From Roridomyces roridus (taxonomy: Eukaryota > Basidiomycota > Agaricomycetes > Agaricales > Mycenaceae), in assembly GCA_029378245.1 (NCBI GenBank), contig JARKIF010000013.1, positions 1,240,001 through 1,304,000 on the forward strand: DNA of 64,000 nt, written 5' to 3'. Below the pieces are notes generated by a model. It worked only from the letters and a program-made list of their open reading frames with translations. It was not told where the DNA came from and made no database searches. The first letter of the stretch is position 1. Each line of letters begins with the position of its first letter. A program made the position numbers and the translations under genes. This document shows, in pieces, positions 30,565-43,110 of the stretch.

Positions 30565-31451
30565 GGGCTCGATCGGCTCCCGGCAGGAAGGATGACGCGT
30601 GCAAAGGCTTGTCTCGGATGTATAACCGTGCTTGATTCAGCACGAATGACAAGAGAATGTATTATTCAGACTCGAGAAAAGGATCCGAGAACGTTGATGG
30701 GAAGATCTGCGTTGATCCGAGTGTCTGGCAATCGAAGGCAATACACCGAATCGTAGGTCAAGAGGTGTCCAGGGAGAAGCCGCGGGGGGTGTTTGACTAG
30801 TAGGCTCAGCGCAGGCGGCAGTGTATCCTTGCCACCGGTGACCACGGCGTCGGATGTGCAGCCGTTGTGGATTCATAGAGAATGAGTCAGGAGGCGGTCC
30901 ATGAATAAGCCAAGTTCAAGAGGTCTTCGATCTCCGCAAGTGACCGGCCAGTGGAAGTGGACGCGAAAGGCAGTTCCGCGTGGCAGTGCCGCTGACGGAG
31001 CAGATCACTCCGTGACGCGAGCACGTGCCATCAGCGACCGCGAATTTATCATTCAAGTCTGTGGCTCCTTCCCCTTTGAGACCTATGCCCCGGCGAAACA
31101 CTACATCCAACTTTGAGGTCGGTTTAATGCAAGTGCGCGTCTCCGCATCTCTGTTGGATCGCACAACTCCATTCAATCGCAATCCAGTCGCACAATATCG
31201 GATTACCACGCCCTGTCGCGGACATCAACGCCTTCGTCATCCGATGGCGGTTCCATGCTCACTGGATCCATGTACAGCAAAAGCCTGTACATGACGTGGA
31301 TGGACATGGGGTTTTCGATCTTACACTTCAAGCGTGATGCGGCTGCCCCTGTTCCGTGTATCACTTCGGAATTCTTGGGGCGACCAACGAGTACAGTCGT
31401 TTTTCCACCGGTGCATTACGGCAAGTACATTGATTGAACAGAGAGTTTGAT
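30565..31451. other. Intergenic between SDR copies A and B
   Basis: About 890 bp without a supported gene or repeat. Confidence 0.5.
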
Positions 31452-32293
31452 TCACCACAGATGTTCTCCACCCTTGTGTACAAAGATCGACGTCTTTCCA
31501 TCCTTCGTCAGTGCCTCCTTCACGATGACCTTACACCCATCCGCAGGACTTGCCCCAGCCTCGACGTAGCTGTTCAGATTCATCGCATTCAATCCGGGGC
31601 ATATCAAAATCACGCGAATCCCCGAGCCTTTCTGTTCCTCATCGAGCGCCCACTGCACCGTGAGCGAGTTGAGCGCGGCTTTCGAGGAGCTGTAGTAGGG
31701 GTATGTCGGGGGCATGATTGCCGGGCGTTGGCAGAAGCGCGTGTTAGAACCGAGGCCAGAGGAGTTTAGGATCGAGCCGCCTTTTGGGATGAGAGGGAGG
31801 AAGGCGTCTTTGAGACGGGCGGTGCCGATCACGTTGGTGGCGTAGACGGCTTCGGGCGTGCCTGCTGCGATTGCGGCACTGTGAAGTTGTGGTGAGTTTG
31901 CAGTAAAGGGTTGGAGAGGAAGCGCACTTGTTGACCAAGACATCTAATCCTGGAAGATTCCTCTCCTTCAGCGTCTTGGCAACGACGTCGTGTGCGTTCT
32001 GGATGGAAGTCGCGTCGGTGATATCGAGTCGGACGGTCGCAGCCGTCGACGATGGGTGGATATCGGAGGCGAATTTGGCGAGAGCTTCCTCTGCTGAAGC
32101 CAGTTTGCGGGATCCTGTCAGTGGCAAATGAGACATCGAGGGAGAATTTCAGTGGGAAGTTGGAACAGTGGGAAGTTGGAACGCACCCATGAACACGAGG
32201 ACGTCAAGAGTCGAAGCCAACTGCTGCACAGTGTGCATCCCCAGGCTCCAGCCCTTGGTTCGCTCCAGTAATAAAGATGGTACGGGAAGGCAT
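31452..32293 (-). pseudogene. Short-chain dehydrogenase, copy B (7-bp insertion)
   Basis: Same structure as copies A and C: exon 1 at 32293-32187, exon 2 at 32114-31928, exon 3 at 31878-31452. Exon 1 starts MPSRTIFITGANQGL but then carries seven extra bases (about 32242-32252) inside the Rossmann glycine motif. This shifts the frame and meets a stop, while the expected MHTVQQLASTLDVLVFMG continues in another frame. Exons 2 and 3 are otherwise open (YYSSSKAALNS present), with one residue deleted at ILN-SSGLGS. The promoter reads TACATA where A and C have TATATA. It is probably non-functional unless the shift is an assembly error. Confidence 0.75.
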
Positions 32294-34627
32294 TCCGCCA
32301 GGTGTGTGAATGCTATCCAAGAACAAGAGCGGCTGGGATTACATAGGGCTTGCTTGATTTAGCGAGGGTACTCTGCCTTCTCGGGCAACGCGCGCGCGCG
32401 CGCTGTACACCGCGGCGATGTCGGCTTCCCCGCGTCATCCCGGTCATACCTGTGCAGTACTAGTCGCCGCTTCACCGCGGGCCGAGGACCACGGCACTGA
32501 TTGGTCGGATGGGTGGCACAGCAGTTGACAGTGACTGCCCTTTGGACGCAAAGGTTTGGTGATTCTGGACTTCAGTGACATTCAACTGCGGCTTGTTCAT
32601 GCCTTTGATCACGGTTGGAGCAGGTGGAAGTTTGTACTTGTTGGCCCATATTCCCACGTCAACTTCTTGTCTCAAACGCCCATGGCCATCTCGGCAACAT
32701 CAACGCCTTGATCGTTTCTTCCAATGCAGTTCCGAGTTCAACGGTGCCGGGTGTTGGAGAGCGCGCAGCGACAAGGTGACGATGGGATTCCCGATCTTTA
32801 CTTCGCGATACTGGCCCCGCTCCTTTTCATCACTTCGCTTCTTGGGCCAACGAGTGACTCGGAGTGAGCGCAGTCCTTTCTCCGTGCTTTTAGATCTGAT
32901 TGATGGGCGGCCATGTCGGTGCTTCGCAAAAGCCGGGGTCACGGAAAACATTTCCAGACTCGGTCCAAAGTTCCGTCAGGGTGCTCAAAGCCCCTTAGGA
33001 TGGGACGACAGCACGCCGGTTTTGCGTCATATTACTAAATCGACCGAACCACATATTCTCTCTCGGATTCAGGAGCGAGTCCACTCGTCTTTGGCGTACC
33101 TGTCCAGGTGCTGATGAGAGCAAGATGATAGGATGGTAAGTTGATTATTTAAGGGATTCCTCTCGTGATCTCGTCTTGCCAGATGACGTTTCTTCGGATT
33201 GGATGGTACGACCGAGGCACATGGTACTCTAAGCTTCCAAAATTCGACCTCACGATAATCCTCGCCTTGCTAACTTCTCCTTTTCGTGGACGAGGACAGC
33301 TTTTTCTAAGGCTCAACGGCAGCTACTCTGCCTCCCCCAACCTTGTTGAGGAACAGAAAACTCGTGCTACTTCCAGGCGATACTGTTCGGGGATTCTTAT
33401 TGACATTTGAGTGCGCAGCTACGGACGACAAGCTCACGTCGTGGATTCCCACACAAAATCGTGCACCGTGACAACGATCGCCTTGCGTGTGAATCCGTGT
33501 ACTCTGGCACTAGACAACGGTTCGGCATCCCGAGCCCAACGCTATAGTACTAAGTATATGTACCAGCCCCGAGTCGCGCCGAGTGGTCACCGGTACGGCG
33601 GTCTAGGTAATCGATGATGGGACGGTGGTCGTTTTCACGGAAGGCTGGGTACATGTTGAGTGAGGTTAGTTATTGATTGTGCAATATCTCTCACGAACAC
33701 GCTAACATAACCTTATTCCTACCATATCATTTCCCCGCAGCCCCATTGAGCCGATTCAGCGCGGGAACGCGGGGTTTGGGCACTGTTTTTTTACCGTTTC
33801 GGGCACAGGCGGGAAACGCGACGGGGATCAGCACAACTTGAAGATCAGCAGGTAAAATGCCTCAACTTCTTCAACGTTCCCTTGACTGCATGTCCAGTGA
33901 GCCTGCATTTTCAAAGACGTCGCCAGTTGAATGCATCTCATTCATCCCCACCTTCAACTCGCACTAGACCCGTTTTATTTCCGTCGAGTTTCAACTTGTA
34001 AAAGACTGCGGGCATCCAATCACACATTGCACGCATGGACTCCACTCCCCCGGAATTGTGGTAACGCATCAGCTGTCTGCAAGACTGCGACCCGCCGCGT
34101 GAATATGGGCAATTCACTCAAGTTCAATACAACCCCAACCTCTACTGGTTCTGATCAACGCTGGTCCGGCCACTGCTTCAAGTTGTTCTTTGCACTCACC
34201 CGCACCTCTCGAGTCTCTGTCTACCGACATCTTCACGCAGCATCTCCTGCAACGCCTACCTCGCCTGACTCTAGATTGAACAATGACGCTATGAAAACCC
34301 GCGCTGTCGCGGGTTACCAACTAAGAATACCCCAGGAACCCAGGCTGTCCATTGACTTCCCTATTCTATTTCGAGCATCTCCGGTACCGCACATCGCGCT
34401 CCAACGCTTATTTCCTGGGATTGTATCAACATGCCTACCAACATATACCGCCCGAGTGACTGGAATCTCTCATGCACCGCCCAGGTATCCGGTATCTCTC
34501 ACAGTGCACTGCGTCGCGGCCGTTTTTGCTGTCTAAATGACGAACATACTCCAAACGCGCCAAGGTTATTGGTGGAACTTTGCTTTCGGTTCCGATGCTC
34601 CTCTTTATTGAGTTCGCACAGCGGAGG
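32294..34627. other. Intergenic ~2.3 kb upstream of the laccase-like gene
   Basis: No gene is supported. The 201-residue plus-strand frame at 33931-34536 has low-complexity, domain-free composition. A short alternating GC microsatellite (CGCGCGCGCGCG) lies near 32389. Confidence 0.5.
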
Positions 34628-34634
34628 TATAAAA
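34628..34634 (+). promoter_or_regulatory. TATA box of the laccase-like gene
   Basis: TATAAAA about 40 bp upstream of the ATG at 34672, the same spacing as in the SDR genes. Confidence 0.6.
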
Positions 34635-34671
34635 AAGAGAGTAAGGGCGAACGTTCAAGCAACCCGACAAA

Positions 34672-37257
34672 ATGCAATTACTTGCATCTCTGGTGCTGTT
34701 AGCTCTCCTCAAGGCGCGCTCTGCGACTGCGGCGGTGAAGGAATACACCCTTGACATCGTCAATGCCCCGCTCGCTCCGGATGGTTTTAATCGAGGTATG
34801 TTTGGACTGGCCGCAAAGAATGTTTGACTGATTGACGGCCTCTGCAGTTGGGATCCTGGCTAATGGAACGTAAGCACTGGATTGAATTGTGACGGAACGT
34901 CGGTGCTGATTCAAAAGCCCAGCTTCCCCGGCCCTCTTCTCACTGCCAACAAGGGGGACACGGTCAAGGTGACCTTCAACAATAAGCTCGTGGGTCGCAT
35001 CGTGTGCGGTCACTGAATTGGATTGACTTGAGAAATGCAGACGGATGAGTCGATGCGGGTGTCGACTTCCATCGTAAGCTAGCTCCTTGCTTTTTGTCTC
35101 GCGGTTAGTGAATTTGATCTCAGGACTTTGACGGTGTCTTGTCCGATACTGCGTCGGTGTACGACGAAGGATCGCCTTTTGTCACGTAAGTATCCTCCGT
35201 ATTGCGCGGCTCGAGGTTTACAGAACTTGCAGGCAATGTCCCTTTGGTCCCAACACGTCTTACACATACAGTCAGTCATTGAACTTTTAATGAACTCGAA
35301 CTCATTGCTGTGACAGCTCTCCCTCTGTACGTATACGCCCATGTGGTGTTGGATCTCCGCTGACTCTCGTGAAGCGGTGATCAGACCGGATCCTCTTGGT
35401 ATCACAGCCAACTCAGTCTCCAATACGCGGACGGACTGCGAGGCGTCTTCATCATCTACGGTTCGTACCTCTCTCTTCCTGCATCTTTGGTGGTTGAACG
35501 CAACACAGACCCGGAGGACCCACTCAAGCATTTGTACGATGTGGACGACGAGAGCACGGTGCGTCCCTTCCTCCCATAAACTCTGATATTCAACAAGGTC
35601 ACGTAGATCTGGACCGTCGCCGACTGGTGGCACAACACCTCTGTCTCGGGCCTGATTTCCTACAACTTGACACAGATCATTCCGTGCGTTTATCACTTCC
35701 CTTCCTCACACCGATCCTGATCCCGAAGAAAAGTGTCCAGGACAGCGGTCTCTTCCAAGGCGTGGGCCGGTACCAGGGCGGGCCTGAAGTTCCGTATGCG
35801 GTGCAAAACGTGCAGGAGGGGACTCGCTATCGGTTCCGGCTGATCAACAGTGAGTTTTTTCTCTCTCGTCTCCTCGTTCCGCCGCATGAACTAAATCAAT
35901 GGCAGTCTCCGCGCGCTCGGATTTCATCTTCTCCATTGACAATCGTGGGTTTTCCTTCTACTCCCTCCGAATAGATTGGACTGATAGAGTATGGCAGATA
36001 CCATGACCGTGCGTTCTTCTCTTCCCAAGTAATAAAAATACCAACCTCGAGCCCAGGTGATCGAAGTCGACGGCACTGCAACCCAACCCCTCGAAGTGAA
36101 CATCTTGGATATCATGCCCGGAGCGAGATATTCCGTCGTCGTGCGTCTCTTCCTCTGTTCACCTTCATATCCTCACGAACAGTGTAGGTCACCGCGAATC
36201 AACCCGTGGGCAACTACTGGATCAGTGAGTCTCCTTGCCCGGGACTGCGATGCCGGGAGGCTGACAATGAATCAAGACGCCATCTCTTCTGGTGGGAACC
36301 CCGCTAACAATCTGTTGTTCAACGTGCGTCGTCTTCCGTATCTTTCTTCTCCTATATTCAATGGTGTATAGTCGACCCTGGGCCGCGGCATCCTGCGCTA
36401 CGCGGGTGCGCCCGATGCGGAACCTACGACGCCGATGACGAAGGGGCCGCAGGGTGCCGCTGCGAACTTGTTGCAGGAACACGAGCTGACGCCCTTGATT
36501 CCCAATCCCGTTCGTGCTACCTCTTCTCTTCTTTTGTGGTTCTCATTTGCTCGTCCTCGCAGCCCCCCGAGCCCGATTTCACCCTCACCTTCACAACCTT
36601 CATGCCTGACAAAGAAACCGTATGGCTCCTCAACGATACCCAGTACACGCCGCCGAAGGTCCCTACCCTCATCAAGATTTTGGACGGAGCGAACAGCAGT
36701 GCGGATTTCGCCCAGAGCGAGAATACCTTCATTTTTCCGGCCAATAAGACAGTGGAAATCAACTTCTTGCCCGAGTGAGTCTTTTGGTGTTCTTGGGGAT
36801 TGCATGTTTGCTGATCAGGGGTAGTCCGACCGATGAGTTGCACCGTACGTCCTCGAGTTTTCTCTTCCGCTGATGTTTGATTGACATGAACGCGCAGCCT
36901 TCCATTTGCACGGAAACAGGTTCTGGGTGATCAAATCCAACGAGTCGGATATCGTGAACACGATCAATCCAGTCATCCGGGATGTGCGTATCATATATGC
37001 AATCCACCCTCCCCTTGTAATTGTCCTGAACCGGCGTTTAGGTCGCAGCCAAAGGGAACGGTGGAACTATCCTGCGGTTCACGACTGACAAACCGGGCCC
37101 ATGGTTCTTCCATTGTCATATCTTCTGGCACTTCTGGGCCGGCCTCGGATCCGTTATGGTGTCGGACCCTGATGGTATCCGTCAGCAGGTCAGGCCGACT
37201 GAGGCGTGGGATGAGTTGTGCCCGGCATATAATGCCTTGCCTCCGGCGGAGCAGTGA
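34672..37257 (+). CDS. Laccase-like multicopper oxidase with degenerate trinuclear site
   Basis: Twenty-one exons with introns of ~46-58 bp sum to 522 residues in frame, a normal laccase length. A signal peptide ([20 protein letters not shown]) is followed by three cupredoxin domains. Motif L3 (HPFHLHG) and motif L4 ([12 protein letters not shown], with axial Leu) are intact, so the type-1 copper site looks complete. Motif L1, normally HWHG or HFHG, reads DFDG (STSIDFDGVL), and L2, normally HSH, reads HSQ ([16 protein letters not shown]). Three of the eight type-2/3 histidines are therefore replaced. Oxygen reduction as in true laccases is doubtful. Exon 13 (35998-36008) is 11 nt. It sits between SDR copies B and C. 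Confidence 0.9.
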
Positions 37258-37566
37258 TTTCTTCGAGGACTCTTGATTGTAGTTAGGTCGAAAATTGAAA
37301 TTCAACCTGTGTTTGAACTTGTTTGAACCGCGCACATGTGATCGTCGAACTTGGATTCTCACGGTTGAGTCCCTGTCCGATTCTTATCATCGCAGTGATG
37401 CACGATCTGTCCCGTTGAGCCGATGCGGCAGGGGAATGGCGCGGGTTTCGGAACAGTTTCTAGATCTTACAATGCAGCAACAATGCAGTCAGTCGTTTCT
37501 CTTTGATGAACTTGAACCGATTTTGATTCGCTCGAATACAGTGCCGAAATGACACACATGACCGCC
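37258..37566. other. Intergenic between the laccase-like gene and SDR copy C
   Basis: Presumed 3' regions of two convergent genes; nothing else was seen. Confidence 0.5.
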
Positions 37567-38408
37567 TCACCACGGATACTCTCCATCCTTGTGTACAAAG
37601 ATCGACGTCTTTCCATCCTTCACCAGTGCCTCCTTGACAATAACTTTACACCCATCCGCCGGACTACCCCCAGCCTCGATATAGTCATTCAAATTCGTCG
37701 CATCCAACCCGGGGCATATCGAAATCACGCGGATCCCCGAGCCGTTCTGCTCCTCATCGAGCGCCCATTGTACCGTGAGCGAGTTGAGGGCGGCCTTCGA
37801 GGAGCTGTAGTGGGGCCAGATCGTGAGCATGACTGGCTCTGGTGGGCGCTGGGCGAAGCGCGCGTTGGAGCCGAGAGCGGAGGAGACGTTTAGGATCGCG
37901 CCGCCTTTTTTGATGAGGGGGAGGAAGGTGTCTTTGACTCGAGCGGTGCCAACCACGTTGGTGGTGTAGATGGCTTCGGGTGTGCCGGCTGCGATGGCGG
38001 CACTGTGAGGTTCAAACGGGTGAGCTTATCTAAAGAATTAAAAGGGCAAATGAGCGCACTTGTTGACCAGGGCATCCAATCCTGAGAGACCCTTCTCCTG
38101 CAGCATCTTGGCAACGACGTCGTGTGCGTTCTGGATGGAAGTCGCGTCGGTGATATCGAGTTGGACAGGGACGACTGTCGACGAGGGGTGAACATCCGAT
38201 GCAAACTTCGCGATGGCCTCCTCTGCTGAAGCCAGTTTGCGGGATCCTGCCGATGGGAGATAAGACATCGTTTCCTTTCTAACAAGGATTTGAGCGTGAG
38301 CGCACCCATGAAGACGAGAACGTCAGGAGTGGAAGCCAACTGGTGTACAGTGTGCATCCCCAGTCCCTGGTTCGCTCCAGTAACAAGGATGGTACGAGGG
38401 GAAGACAT
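37567..38408 (-). CDS. Short-chain dehydrogenase, copy C (intact)
   Basis: Exons 38408-38306, 38246-38060 and 38002-37567 (introns of 59 and 57 bp) give 241 residues. It starts MSSPRTILVTGANQGLG and has NNAAIAAG, Ser in NVSSALGS and Tyr-Lys in HYSSSKAALNS. It ends KTSIFVHKDGEYPW. An in-frame ATG 15 bp upstream (MAFIK) is an alternative start; the downstream one matches the other copies. TATATAA lies 38445-38451 on the minus strand. An insertion RPPEPVMLTIW just before the catalytic Tyr distinguishes it from copy A. Substrate unknown. Confidence 0.9.
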
Positions 38409-38444
38409 TTTAATGAATGCCATCCTACAGCAACAGCGGCTCGG

Positions 38445-38451
38445 TTATATA
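38445..38451 (-). promoter_or_regulatory. TATA box of SDR copy C
   Basis: TATATAA ~40 bp upstream of the ATG, matching copy A in sequence and spacing. Confidence 0.55.
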
Positions 38452-38945
38452 GGCCCGAACAGGCAGGATTAGCGGTTTCGGAAGTATAACCGCGACGAAT
38501 GCCAAGAGAATGGATGATTCAGATTGGAGAAAATGGTCTTGATGTCAGGATCTGCTGAGTGGGAGTCAGGTGGTCATGTGAGCGTGACGACGCATCACTA
38601 CTTTACTAAGACGCGCTGTCAGCTTTACCAAGCTGCTCTATCTTATTCATACGCGTTGCTAACCTTACCAACAACTTATCAACGACTTGATACGCCCTGG
38701 TTATTCCTTATCAGAGGCATCCTCGATTACATCGGAGTTTTCACTTCGCGCGCGGCATTTGATTTCAAATTCAGAGGACTGTTGGTTGAACATCGCTGTG
38801 TGACTGTTGTATCAATCGGTGATACCAGTGATGTGTCTCGCGCCGTGGAGCCTGGGCGGTGGTCACCGTGCACTTTCTTACGAGTAAATTCGATTCACGT
38901 AATGCTTCACAGTCAACTCCATTCCATTTATTTTACCATCGCAGC
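38452..38945. other. Intergenic between SDR copies C and D
   Basis: A 221-residue plus-strand frame crosses this gap into the antisense of copy D; it has no domain character and is treated as chance. Confidence 0.5.
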
Positions 38946-39789
38946 TCACCACGGATACTCTCCATCCTTGTGTACAAACACCGAGTTCTTTCCATCCCTC
39001 TCCAGCGCCTCCTTCACAATAACCTTACACCCCTCCTCCGGATCACCCACCCCGTCCATAAATCCCGTCAAATTAGTCGAATTCAAACCAGGGCAAATAG
39101 CCACGACCCGAATCCCCGAACTCTTCTGCTCCTCCTGCAACGCCCACTGCACGGTGAGGGAGTTGAGCGCGGCCTTGGAAGCGCTGTAGTAGGTGTATAT
39201 CGGGGGCATGAATGCGGGGCGTTGGGAGAAGAGCGTGTTGGAGCCGAGGCTGGATGAGATGTTGAGGATGGAGCCGGTGGACTGGGTCAAGAGGGGGTAG
39301 AACACGTCTTTGAGGTTGGCGGTGCCAAAGACGTTAGTGGCGAATATGGCGGTGGGTTCGGAGGCGAACATTATTGCCGCGCTAAATGTACATGGGTTAG
39401 TGGAGATTGTTCAAGGTTTTGTCTTGCATTTCACGCACCTGTTCACGAGCACATCAAGACCCGGGAGATTCTTTTCTTTCAGCGTTTCGGCGACGAAATC
39501 GTGGGCGGCCTGGATCGAGGCAGGGTCTGTGATGTCGAGTTGGACAGGCACGACCGTCGACGAGGGGTGGACATCGGAGGAAAACTTGGCGAGTGCTTCC
39601 TCGGCGGCAACCAGCTTGCGAGATGCTGTAGGGCACCGCTGTAAGACATTGCGGACACCTGATATGTCTTTGAAATGAGCACACACCCATGAAAACGAGA
39701 ACATCGGGAGTGGATGCAAGCTGGTGGACTGCATACATCCCGAGACCTTGGTTGGCTCCGGAGACAAAGATGGAGCGAAGGGCAGCCAT
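38946..39789 (-). CDS. Short-chain dehydrogenase, copy D (intact, most diverged)
   Basis: Exons 39789-39687, 39625-39439 and 39381-38946 (introns of 61 and 57 bp) give 241 residues. It starts MAALRSIFVSGANQGLG, where the usual TG of the Rossmann motif is SG. The motif NSAA replaces NNAA; Ser (NISSSLGS) and Tyr-Lys (YYSASKAALNS) are intact. It ends KNSVFVHKDGEYPW. A TATAAAA box lies 39855-39849 on the minus strand. The changes in cofactor-binding motifs could alter nucleotide preference; that is inference. Confidence 0.88.
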
Positions 39790-39848
39790 TTTTTGTAGTC
39801 TCTTCGTGCGGATGGGGGCAGATATAATTCCATGATTCGTTGTCGGGC

Positions 39849-39855
39849 TTTTATA
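39849..39855 (-). promoter_or_regulatory. TATA box of SDR copy D
   Basis: TATAAAA ~60 bp upstream of the ATG at 39789. Confidence 0.5.
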
Positions 39856-40287
39856 CCCAAGGAGAAGCCTGGAGAGGTGCATTACAAGCAGCATATCAGT
39901 CACATCGGCAAATCCGGCGCCGAAGTCAATCACAACGCATGTTTCCGATGAGTCAGATTTTGAGCAGACTTTCACGAGTTCAGAGGCAGTGTACAGTGCC
40001 GGTACCGTCCAATTGTCGTCAATCACGAGACCAGTGAGCCGAGGGTACGATAGCCGCCTCAAGTTTCGATCGCCCTTTGATGCTAAACAATGCACAGGGG
40101 CCAGGGCGAGCCCTGTAATAATTCTGTATCTCGTATGTATGTACACACATCCGGATGTGAGTTGAAAATTTTGAGGGAAGACCAAGGCCGGTTTGACAAG
40201 TCCGACCGGTCGGACTCGAAGATGGTGAGTCCGGAATGGCGTGCATATTGGCGGTTGATCGATCCGTGCAGCACCGAATTCGATATC
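39856..40287. other. Intergenic
   Basis: About 430 bp between SDR copy D and the F-box pseudogene; nothing recognised. Confidence 0.5.
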
Positions 40288-42152
40288 CTACTCATTGAAA
40301 CTCATCTCTCTACCCGCAAGCAAATAATGGTTGACCGCGCCTCCGCCCTCCAGCTTATACCTCCCCTGCATCGCATCCCTTCCATCCCACACGACACTAC
40401 CCACAAGCCTTCGCAAAAGCTTCATCTCCGACACACTATATCCTTCAGACCTCATTATCTTCAACCGCGGTAGTGGCCTAAGCCGCTTCTCCAAATAACA
40501 TATCAACACGTCGAGTAATCGCGCGCCGTCGCGATCCGAGTACGAATTCATTGACACGTCCGCGTCCTGTGCCACCCAACCACCGGCCGAACAATCCACC
40601 TCTTCGAGTCCGATTTCCTCAAGCCGCGGCAGGAGGGGCGTAGAGCCAACGCTCTCAAGCTGCGTCAACAAATCCCAGAATAATCCAACCGGCGTCCGTG
40701 GGCCCGAAATGGCGAGTCGCCGAACACCTTTCACCCTCCGGAGGAGCGGGGCCCACGTCCCTGCCGGGCTGCACTCCCACTCGTTCAGCGCGAGCACCTT
40801 GACATGCGAGAGCGCTGGTGAATTGGCCATCGCCAGGCCCGTGAAGATGCCTGCGTGCTCGGCGTCGGTGAGCGGTCTGACCCACGAAAATGAGATGTCC
40901 GGTTTCATCGCAGACGGAGTGACGCAGTCCTTGTAGGAGAAGCAGAGGAAGGTGGGGAGGTACAGCTCGGGGTGGGGGTACGGCAACGGCTTGCACCGTG
41001 TATACCAATGAGAGTTGGCTGAATATTGTTGGTAGAAGGACATGGTCTTGGGCCCGCGCGTGAGGGTACCGAAGATGCCTTCAAACATTTCTTGGACGTT
41101 GTCCACGGAACGTAGAGTGAACCGGTAGCGTTGGATATGGGGTGCGTCGAGCGCTTTGACGAATTGACCGCAATCTGCCGGTGGCCCGGAAAGCCGCAGT
41201 TTGACGAGATAAGGCAGAAATAGTCGGCGTGATGATGCATCGGGGGGAACGGAAAACTCGTGGAGTGTGAGGATCCGAAGGTCGACCAGGCACTCGAGCG
41301 ATTCTCTAAACATCTCCCATCCCACCCCGCCGATCAAGCCGTTGCTGATTTCCAACGACGTCAACCCCTCCGGCAGATTCGTCGGCACAAACCTGACATT
41401 ACTCCGGTATTGGAGCCGCTCCAACATGGGATACGCGTCGGGGTACAGACTCAGTGTCTCCGAAGAATCATACCCCGTAATCGTCACGCACAGACTCCGG
41501 AGGATGGGGTACGTGTGATTGAGCGCGATGACGGCCAACAGGCTGGGAGGAGCGACAGCGAATTGGAGGTCAAGCGTCTGGATTCTGTCCTTGATATGCT
41601 CGAGGACTGTCAGGAGCGTCTGCTCTTCGGCATCGTCCCTGATCTCCGTCTTGATGTGAAGCGGCATGGACTTTGAGCGCTCGATACACCGCCATGCCCA
41701 CGCGTCAGTGGTGAGGATGACGCGCGTCCACAGCGCAGCCGTGCCCAGAGCTGTCACCCGCCATTTGAAGCAGACCTGGCTGCATGCGGTCCAGGAGGGC
41801 TGATATCGCGCAGGAAGAGGAAGATGAGCGAGAGGAGCTCGGGAGGCAGGCAATCTGTGACAGAAGGGTCGGGGATGGTGATATAGGACAGTGCGTCGGA
41901 GACCGAGTCGTTGCTAGTGGATGGGACTGGACTCGATGGGCGCGATCATCGATGGCAAGGCAGAGACCGACTCCAAGTCGCTGATGGAAAGTTGTGGGTC
42001 CAAGTAGGCCTCAGATGACTGGGACGGCGGTGGTTTATGGCGGATCAGCGCGTTTCGGCGAGTAAGTGCGTTTTTGAAGCGGGACCATTGACCTGCGAGG
42101 GATGAGTACCGGGCTGGAATGTCGCCGAGGACCTGCTCGTACCTGAGAACAT
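40288..42152 (-). pseudogene. F-box/LRR-like paralogue of the 15495 gene, frameshifted
   Basis: The 521-residue open part (41853-40288) aligns along its length with the 666-residue F-box protein at 15495-17495: WTACSQVC, WRCIERSKSMPL, DAYPMLERLQYRSNV, EISNGLIGGVGWEMF, LTLHEFSVPP, and the tail SEMKLLRRLVG. Upstream, the F-box core DCLPPELLSLIFLFLRDIS lies in another frame, and one missing base in the GGG run at 41797-41799 separates them. A further N-terminal piece (GQWSRFKNALTRRNALIRHK, about 42110-42050) ends at a stop; a 74-bp intron with a weak donor could bridge that second break. The single-base shift could also be an assembly error. Confidence 0.75.
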
Positions 42153-43110
42153 GGTGGTTCCGGGCAAGTGTAACAGTGATGGCGATCAATCAGTTCGGGT
42201 TTGTTTGGCAAGGCCGCGAGTTGGATTTCAAGGGTCGGCTTGGCTTTCTTATATACGCAGTGCGTAACTATGCGAAGAACAATACACAAGGAACATCCCC
42301 TCAGATGTCAAGAAGAACAAGGTCGCAACAATAGGCCAGCGACGTTGACGTGAATTCAAAAAAAAGGGAGAATGGGATGCCGACGGCAAAGTGACGGAGG
42401 TATGATCGCCGTGAGTCACATTCGACCATCAACTTCTTATCTTCCTCCTTCGCATTTCTTTCCCGCCCAACGCCACATCTGCTGCTAATTTTGTAAGGCG
42501 GGCTACTGGCTAGACCGCTGCAATTCAACCATTATCAATGACCTGGGATTGGGCCTCTTCGAGGCGGGTGCTGAACCTTTCCCTTTCCCGGTCTCATCAG
42601 TACTCCTGGAGGGAGATTGACATGAGAAGTGATGGCAGCAAAGAATCAAGAAGAAAAAATAAGTACTCCTGTTACTAAATCAGTCGACAGTTCCGCGGGA
42701 GGGAGGATAAAGTCGTGACTCGAGCCACCGCCACTTCAGACACTGTTGCAGCTGCCGTACATACTATCATCACACCGTCCTCCGACGTGAGCACAAACTG
42801 GCAATTTCCGATGCCGCGTTCAAAGCCGAGGATTTTGAAGGCAAATGTGACCGCAGAGAGGACTCAGGCGGAGTTCAAGATGCACTAAGGCTTGAGCAAA
42901 TAGGCGGACGGTGACGGGGGAGGAACGACTAAAGTAGCAGTGAAATTGAACTTCAATTCCAGTTCATCTGCACGTTGCAGGGCTGCATCAGGCTTGGGTC
43001 AGCCTTGATCAAGACTTTGTGCACCAGATCCCAGGCCTCTCAGGCTGAATCTCACCCCGCCTTTAACCTTCCGAACTTGGTCCGAAAGACATTTGATCAA
43101 TTTTACAGTA
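42153..43110. other. Intergenic ~950 bp
   Basis: A TATATAA on the minus strand near 42246 may be the promoter of the F-box pseudogene. The rest shows no gene or repeat. Confidence 0.45.

Noticed and set aside
32386..32404. Alternating GC run
   Set aside because: Simple dinucleotide microsatellite; no sign of function.
33931..34536. 201-residue plus-strand frame before the laccase-like gene
   Set aside because: Composition is Pro/Thr/Arg-rich and domain-free, with no promoter or splice support.
38524..39189. 221-residue plus frame
   Set aside because: Half of it is antisense to SDR copy D; no family features.
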